From Colletes latitarsis (taxonomy: Eukaryota > Arthropoda > Insecta > Hymenoptera > Colletidae): DNA of 64,000 nt. The stretch covers positions 27,095,501 to 27,159,500 of the forward strand of contig NC_135137.1 of NCBI RefSeq assembly GCF_051014445.1. The letters run 5' to 3'. Below, in pieces: positions 60,086 to 64,000 of the stretch (within the stretch, counting starts at the first letter, position 1; each line of letters begins with the position of its first letter). The position numbers and the translations under genes are program-made. Under the pieces are notes generated by a model. It worked only from the letters and a program-made list of their open reading frames with translations. It did not search any database and was not told the origin of the DNA.

Positions 60086-60510
60086 TCACAAAATAAGCCA
60101 TGGTTTCATGTATTCTGCACATGTAGCAGGACCTTCGTGGAAACCAACTTTTTCTACATCATACGTGTCATTACATTTAACTTTTATAATGCGATATTGA
60201 CCTACATACTTTACCCGTAATTTTCGTCCTAGACCTAATTGTGTACGCTTAATAGCTACAAGGTTGTTTACTTCATACCTAACAGCTTTTTTCCTTTTTT
60301 TTTTTCCTTTCTTCCTGCACAATATTAAAAGTTTTTCTGTCTGCATTGAATTGAGATAAAACTCCTGTTCGACAAGGTTTTTTAGTTTTATATCAATTTC
60401 ATCATGCATTTTTACTCCAAATAATGATTCGGTATCATATTGATACTTCTCTGTTAAGGATAACTGAAATCGATAAGGTAGTACGCGATCTACGTACGAA
60501 ATAAACAGAC
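60086..60510 (-). pseudogene. Ty3/Gypsy-type integrase C-terminal fragment
   Basis: The minus strand carries, within a 219-codon open frame (60745-60086), the tail of a Gypsy-group polyprotein. From about residue 84 it reads YVDRVLPYRF, SLFGVKM (the end of the integrase core), then a basic linker, then NNLVAIKRTQLG, KYVGQYRIIKVK and NDTYDVEKVG with AEYMKPW at the end. This is the GPY/F-like C-terminal domain, with GQY in place of the usual GPY, in the family's order. The DDE catalytic residues, reverse transcriptase and LTRs are not present. The first 80 or so codons of the frame are unrelated and run through a microsatellite, so the long frame is fortuitous. A relic, although the fragment itself has no stops. 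Confidence 0.8.
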
Positions 60511-60537
60511 GCGTGACATCTATTGTCCAAATATATC

Positions 60538-60612
60538 TACCATGTATGTTTGTATGTATGTATGTATGTATGTATGCATGTAGGTATGTTTGTATGCATG
60601 TATATAAATATG
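60538..60612. repeat. TATG/CATG microsatellite
   Basis: About 17 imperfect tetranucleotide repeats (TATG with CATG, TTTG and GTATG variants). It lies immediately beyond the integrase-like segment and is translated as a Y/I/H/T-rich low-complexity run in the fortuitous minus-strand frame. Confidence 0.9.
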
Positions 60613-61442
60613 TATCGCATCGTGAGGAATGCTCTCGAAGTAAGCCGTGAGCCATTATATCAGGAACAAAGTAATTTGCTTGTCGTCTAAAATAATAAAA
60701 ACTAAAGATGAAACTTAACATTCTCTGATAAGTTAAATTTGACACGCATTGTAATTTATCTATATGTTTACACCATTTCGTAGGATCATTAATTGAAAAT
60801 TTCGTTAGAATCGGAATAATTGTTCTATTTAATTAAAATATTAATTAAAATATTCAATAATTTTTAAATACTTTCGAAGTAAATTCTGTCCCTCGATTTG
60901 ATATAATTTGTTCACAGACCAGGTATACGAGTAGACTTTCCACCTTATGGACTTTCATGGTCCAATCTGTCTGCCATACCGACCTGAAAATTCGGAGATG
61001 ATTTTAGCGACCTCTTCTCATGGATGGTGGTCAGTTGAGAAACTCACTGAATTAGTGTGATAGGCAAACAGGCTAGTTGTGTATAAATGCATATGAATTG
61101 AGAAGTACGAATTATTCGCGATTCTTTGATTAGTTAAGGTTGTAAATAATTTGCATGTAATCATCGAAGTGAATAATGTTAACAAATTCAAAATCCTGTC
61201 ACCTGTTATTATAAATCGACAAAAGTGTGAGTTATATTTAATTTGTACGTTATATGTATCGCCATCCATCAATATGATTCTAAAGTCAAGGTATTATACG
61301 TTGTTCTGGTAAGTAATCGAGAAATTTTGTCCTTTTTCCTACCAAGTTGTGAATTCTATCCTCGTCCTTCGTTCATTTGTTTGCATTAGTGGTTTCTATC
61401 CGAGGCATTCCTCGGATTCGTAATACAAGCTTCGCGAGACAT
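60613..61442. other. AT-rich spacer, no gene seen
   Basis: Open frame at 61018-61272 (minus) unrecognised. Composition rises in G+C toward 61440, at the start of the exon-like cluster. Confidence 0.45.
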
Positions 61443-61558
61443 CGGCCCTTCCCCCACCCCGTCCCCCAATTCGCGAGCGTTACCGAGGTGTCGCCATTTG
61501 TACTCTGACGATTAACGTGGTAAGACGCGTCAAGACGTACCGGCGTTTCGCGACCGAG
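61443..61558 (+). other. Exon-like unit 0 of a tandem exon cluster
   Basis: A G+C-rich segment ends CGGCGTTTCGCGACCGAG/GTGCGT at 61558/61559. Both the last 20 bp of the exon side and the first 60 bp of the following intron resemble the corresponding parts of unit a (CGGTGTATCGCGACCAACGAA/GTACGT). The 5' limit is not defined; the C-rich stretch at 61447-61470 could be the promoter. An alternative donor ACGTG/GTAAGA lies at 61519. Coding status unknown. Confidence 0.4.
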
Positions 61559-61703
61559 GTGCGTAATTCTATCCTATTCATATTTCGTCATTATTACAAC
61601 TCGCGTTTTAATTACGATCTCTTGTTATACGGTTTCCATTTATTACTTAATTACAATAAACGTTTATGTACTTTAATGGATCCTTATTTCGTTTCTGTTA
61701 CAG

Positions 61704-61777
61704 CCTCTTATTGAAATTCGAAATCAAGAAATTCCCTTTCGAAATACAAGATGTATCGGTGTATCGCGACCAACGAA
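61704..61777 (+). other. Exon-like unit a (74 nt) of a tandem exon cluster
   Basis: Acceptor TTTCTGTTACAG/CCTCTTATTG at 61703/61704 and donor ACGAA/GTACGT at 61777/61778. In one phase it reads PLIEIRNQEIPF and ends GVSRPT; unit b begins SLIEIRRHGN, so the two starts are paralogous. The length of 74 nt is not a multiple of three, so if coding, the frame must shift at the next junction or the transcript is noncoding. Confidence 0.45.
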
Positions 61778-61866
61778 GTACGTATTTCTAACCTTTTGAT
61801 ATATTGCCTCATTATTATCAAGTATCGTTTAATTATGATTTGATTTGTATTTTATTTCTGTTGCAG

Positions 61867-61964
61867 TCTCTGATTGAAATTCGACGCCATGGAAACTTTT
61901 ATTGGCGCGTAAACGACACCATAACAGATGGCAGGCAAATCGACAAATTTTGGAGGGAATATTG
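61867..61964 (+). other. Exon-like unit b (98 nt) of a tandem exon cluster
   Basis: Acceptor TTATTTCTGTTGCAG/TCTCTGATTG at 61866/61867 and donor GAATATTG/GTAACG at 61964/61965. Open in the phase that matches unit a (SLIEIRRHGNFYWRVNDT to FWREYW). The intron on its left resembles the intron left of unit a, consistent with a tandem duplication of an exon plus its intron. Function unknown. Confidence 0.45.
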
Positions 61965-62704
61965 GTAACGTTTAAACAATTATAACAAAAATTAACGGAC
62001 ACATTAATATTTATATATTTTTATTTCATTATTAAATCATTCGTTGCAAGCATGATCATAATTTTCTAATCGGCCATTGTTAAGATAAAATATGAATATC
62101 GTTAACAAACTTTTTATCCGCTTCGATATATGTATATCGAAGTATACAGAAATGGCGTCGGTAGATATCAACGATAAATTGGAATAATTTATATTTAACT
62201 GTATTCTGATCGCGATTGAATATTTCCGAGCGTTATTTATTTAATTGATTGTTTATATTCCTTTCTTTATGAATTGTTGTAATTGCAATTTCCATATATA
62301 TTTCGATACAAGTTTCAGTAAACGTAGTAACTGCGGAGTTGGAATATGCTATTCAAGCATAAATAACCAACGAACTTTAATTGTTGGAAATTTCGGAATA
62401 TTTATAAAAATTACGGGATGCTCTAACGTTCGATAAAGTAAACATAATCATGCTTACAACTCTAACTATGTAACTTGGTGATATAATATTTATAAATTGT
62501 AGATAATATCTGAAATTCTCATTGATTGAGAACATTTCGTCTTCGTGGCATTAACCTTTTACGTGACAAACTGTGTAGACAGCAATACTAAGTAAAGCAG
62601 TATTTCTATTGTCGAACTCTAGTAATAAAAAGAAAAGAGAAAACTGATAGGAAAAGCACACGTGTGCTTGTTGTATTTCTTGTCTCCTGTCCCTTTCTTT
62701 CCAG
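61965..62704. other. Putative intron, AT-rich
   Basis: From a GTAACG donor to a good acceptor at 62704 (CCCTTTCTTTCCAG). A 63-codon plus-strand frame at 62245-62436 is unrecognised. TTAACCTTTTACGTGAC at 62551 resembles a piggyBac-type end without a partner. Confidence 0.35.
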
Positions 62705-62951
62705 GAAATTTGGTTGGCCGCGCGCAATGCGGCCGGTAGATTCAGTGTTTGTGCGTAGCAACAAGTTTGTTTCTCGGGGCGAAGTGACCCTGAGCCGTTT
62801 TCGTGTTAGGTTACGCGATAATAGCATTAGTGTTTCTTACGCAGTTTTTAAATTACTTCCAGAGCATCGTGGCTCTCCTTGTTTCCTGAATCGCGAAAAT
62901 AGAATTCTTTGCTCGCCGATTTCAATCTTCGGTCGCGGTACTTTAACTTAA
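62705..62951 (+). other. Candidate terminal or alternative exon, 82-codon open frame
   Basis: Strong acceptor (CTTTCTTTCCAG at 62693-62704) followed by a G+C-richer stretch that stays open in one phase for 82 codons (KFGWPRAMRPVDSVFVRSNK at the start, ending FGRGTLT) to TAA at 62949-62951. Rich in R, S, V and F; no recognised domain, signal peptide or membrane segment. The minus strand also has a 73-codon frame here. It could be the 3' coding exon of an alternative transcript from this cluster or an untranslated exon. Confidence 0.35.
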
Positions 62952-62996
62952 TACTTTTTAATCAAATTAATTATTTTTTCAATTTGAAATTTAAAC

Positions 62997-63068
62997 TCCT
63001 CGTTACCGGAATTAGAGTCAGTGCATCACCGAAGAGGACTATTGGGCGATGCTCCACGAACAAACAAT
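62997..63068 (+). other. Exon-like unit c1 of a tandem exon cluster
   Basis: Ends GAACAAACAAT/GTAAGT at 63068/63069. In phase 0 it reads LESVHHRRGLLGDAPRTNN, aligning without gaps to LETSSSTRGVSGGGPRANN of the next unit. The intron after it begins with the same 22 bases as the next intron except at positions already noted in the palindrome entry. Its own acceptor is weak (GAATTAG or GAGTCAG), so the left boundary is a guess by alignment and it may be a decayed copy. Confidence 0.4.
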
Positions 63069-63255
63069 GTAAGTATAAATTTATACTTTCAAATGTTTAA
63101 TTAGAAATCTCTAGAGTTTTAAGAATAGATTCTAATTGTTTTTTTTTTTCAGTTTTCTTACAGTCTCTGGACCTCATTCTGGAAACCAGCAGCAGTACCC
63201 GGGGGGTATCGGGCGGTGGACCACGAGCGAACAACGTAAGTATAAATTTATACTT
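63069..63255 (+). promoter_or_regulatory. Two 5' splice sites embedded in identical 18-bp palindromes
   Basis: After the GT of each donor (63069 and 63236) comes AAGTATAAATTTATACTT (63071-63088 and 63238-63255), a perfect palindrome. In RNA it would form a 7-bp stem with a 4-nt loop that includes the AAGU of the 5' splice site, so pairing could compete with U1 snRNA. A regulatory role is inferred; shared descent by duplication also explains why both copies have it. Confidence 0.5.
63164..63235 (+). other. Exon-like unit c2 (72 nt, 24 codons) of a tandem exon cluster
   Basis: Acceptors at 63152 (T-run then CAG) and 63163 (TTTTCTTACAG), 11 nt apart; donor GAACAAC/GTAAGT at 63235/63236. Exactly 24 codons in phase 0, from SLDLILETSSSTRGV to GGGPRANN. 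The start resembles the next unit (YLNLILDLNL) and the body resembles the previous one, so both flanks are paralogous. Glycine- and serine-rich, no known domain. Confidence 0.5.
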
Positions 63256-63325
63256 TCAAATTTGTTAACTAAAAATTTTTGTAATTTTAACAATAAATTC
63301 TAATTTTCTTGCATTTTTCTTACAG

Positions 63326-63385
63326 TATCTGAATCTAATCCTGGACTTGAATCTAACCAGCAGGACCATGCTGACTGATGGATGA
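63326..63385 (+). other. Exon-like unit d, with stop codon
   Basis: Acceptor GCATTTTTCTTACAG/TATCTGAATC at 63325/63326. Phase 0 reads YLNLILDLNLTSRTMLTDG then TGA (63383-63385), so c1-c2-d would join in one frame and terminate here. The exon probably continues as 3' untranslated sequence; no AATAAA is seen immediately, but AAATAAATA occurs near 63623. The protein would be unlike anything I recognise. Confidence 0.45.
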
Positions 63386-64000
63386 CTTCGAGAATTTCCA
63401 GTCATCATTAGTGAGTCGCATGTGACTTTTGTTCCTCTGGTCCCCAACCATGTTGTAGGATGAAAGATCCGAATCAACACGGGTGACCAGTTGTATATTT
63501 GCTATTTTTGACGAGTTAAGCGACCACGGGTATGAAAAATACCCGTGAGTAGTAACATCAACTGTTATATTTTTTAGAGCAGGTTTTAGGGTCTTCTTGC
63601 ACTCGCGTTTCTTAATACCACAAATAAATATTACACATTATGATTATTATAAAATTTTTACAAATATATATAATACAATTTTTATAAAATATATGAAATA
63701 TTTTTATTAACTTTGTATGAATTGTATGATTGAATAGAAAATGAATTAATATAATGTGAGAAACATTATATTTATCACATGATCGAGTAGAATATGAATG
63801 ATAATATGACATTGTACAATAATATTTACAACATTAATATAAATTATTAAATATTGATCGTTTATTTAATTAAAACATCGTACGAAGTATTTAACGTGCA
63901 AGAAGGCATTTCGCGACAGGTCGATTTTCGAGTCAAAGTAACATGCATTTTATACTAGTTTGATCTTTTAAAAAATTTACTTTGACGACAGAATCGACGA
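63386..64000. other. Spacer with a small perfect hairpin
   Basis: 63525-63547 is CACGGGTAT-GAAAA-ATACCCGTG, a perfect 9-bp stem. The remainder is AT-rich, with AAATAAATA near 63623 that could serve as a polyadenylation signal for the exon-like cluster. No other gene seen up to the window end. Confidence 0.4.

Noticed and set aside
63525..63547. Hairpin resembling a bacterial terminator
   Set aside because: Eukaryotic context, no T-run follows; simply a short palindrome.

Overview
The window is AT-rich eukaryotic DNA from an insect. The transposons fit this (mariner, pogo/Tigger-like, Tc1-like, TTAA-flanked piggyBac-like, Ty3/Gypsy), as do the insect-type splice sites and a patchwork of CpG-rich islands in AT-rich spacer. 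Hymenoptera (bee-like) is my best guess, but that is inference; nothing here fixes the species. There are no prokaryotic features, no recognisable tRNA or rRNA, no CRISPR array and no long conserved protein-coding gene. It reads as intergenic or deep intronic sequence.

Layout. Positions 1-54500 are dominated by transposon remnants. The main family is a non-autonomous DNA transposon with long terminal inverted repeats (here called the TACAGGG element). I count eleven copies or fragments (421, 4344, 7041, 11288, 20243, 31234, 34354, 36972, 39424, 47649, 54069), together about 9.4 kb. A second group is a set of TTAA-flanked elements sharing ends close to TTAACACATTGACTGCCA. Complete ones lie at 17619, 18924, 25347, 26988, 27713, 35512 and 59537, with further candidate or partial ones. 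Single copies of other elements are an internally deleted mariner (26351-26985), a pogo-like deletion derivative (18007-18724), a Tc1-like relic (29310-29640), a Gypsy integrase fragment (60086-60510) and several fold-back elements (2019, 24010, 44286).

Possible host loci are few. A CpG-rich block at 51700-53450 carries minus-strand splice donors and may be a first-exon region. A CpG-rich promoter-like block at 57860-58270 has an NRF1-type site, a TATA box, GAGA-type CT runs, two YY1/Pho-type motifs and a 35-codon ORF. Between 61443 and 63400 lies a cluster of short exon-like units with good splice sites that look like tandem duplicates of one exon-intron cassette. This cluster, with its palindromic 5' splice sites, is the most interesting undescribed feature. 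A 76-nt near-perfect hairpin at 15677-15752 is a candidate small-RNA precursor. The remaining CpG-rich islands (for example 9830-10010, 22840-23290, 35730-36030) are open to regulatory interpretation only.
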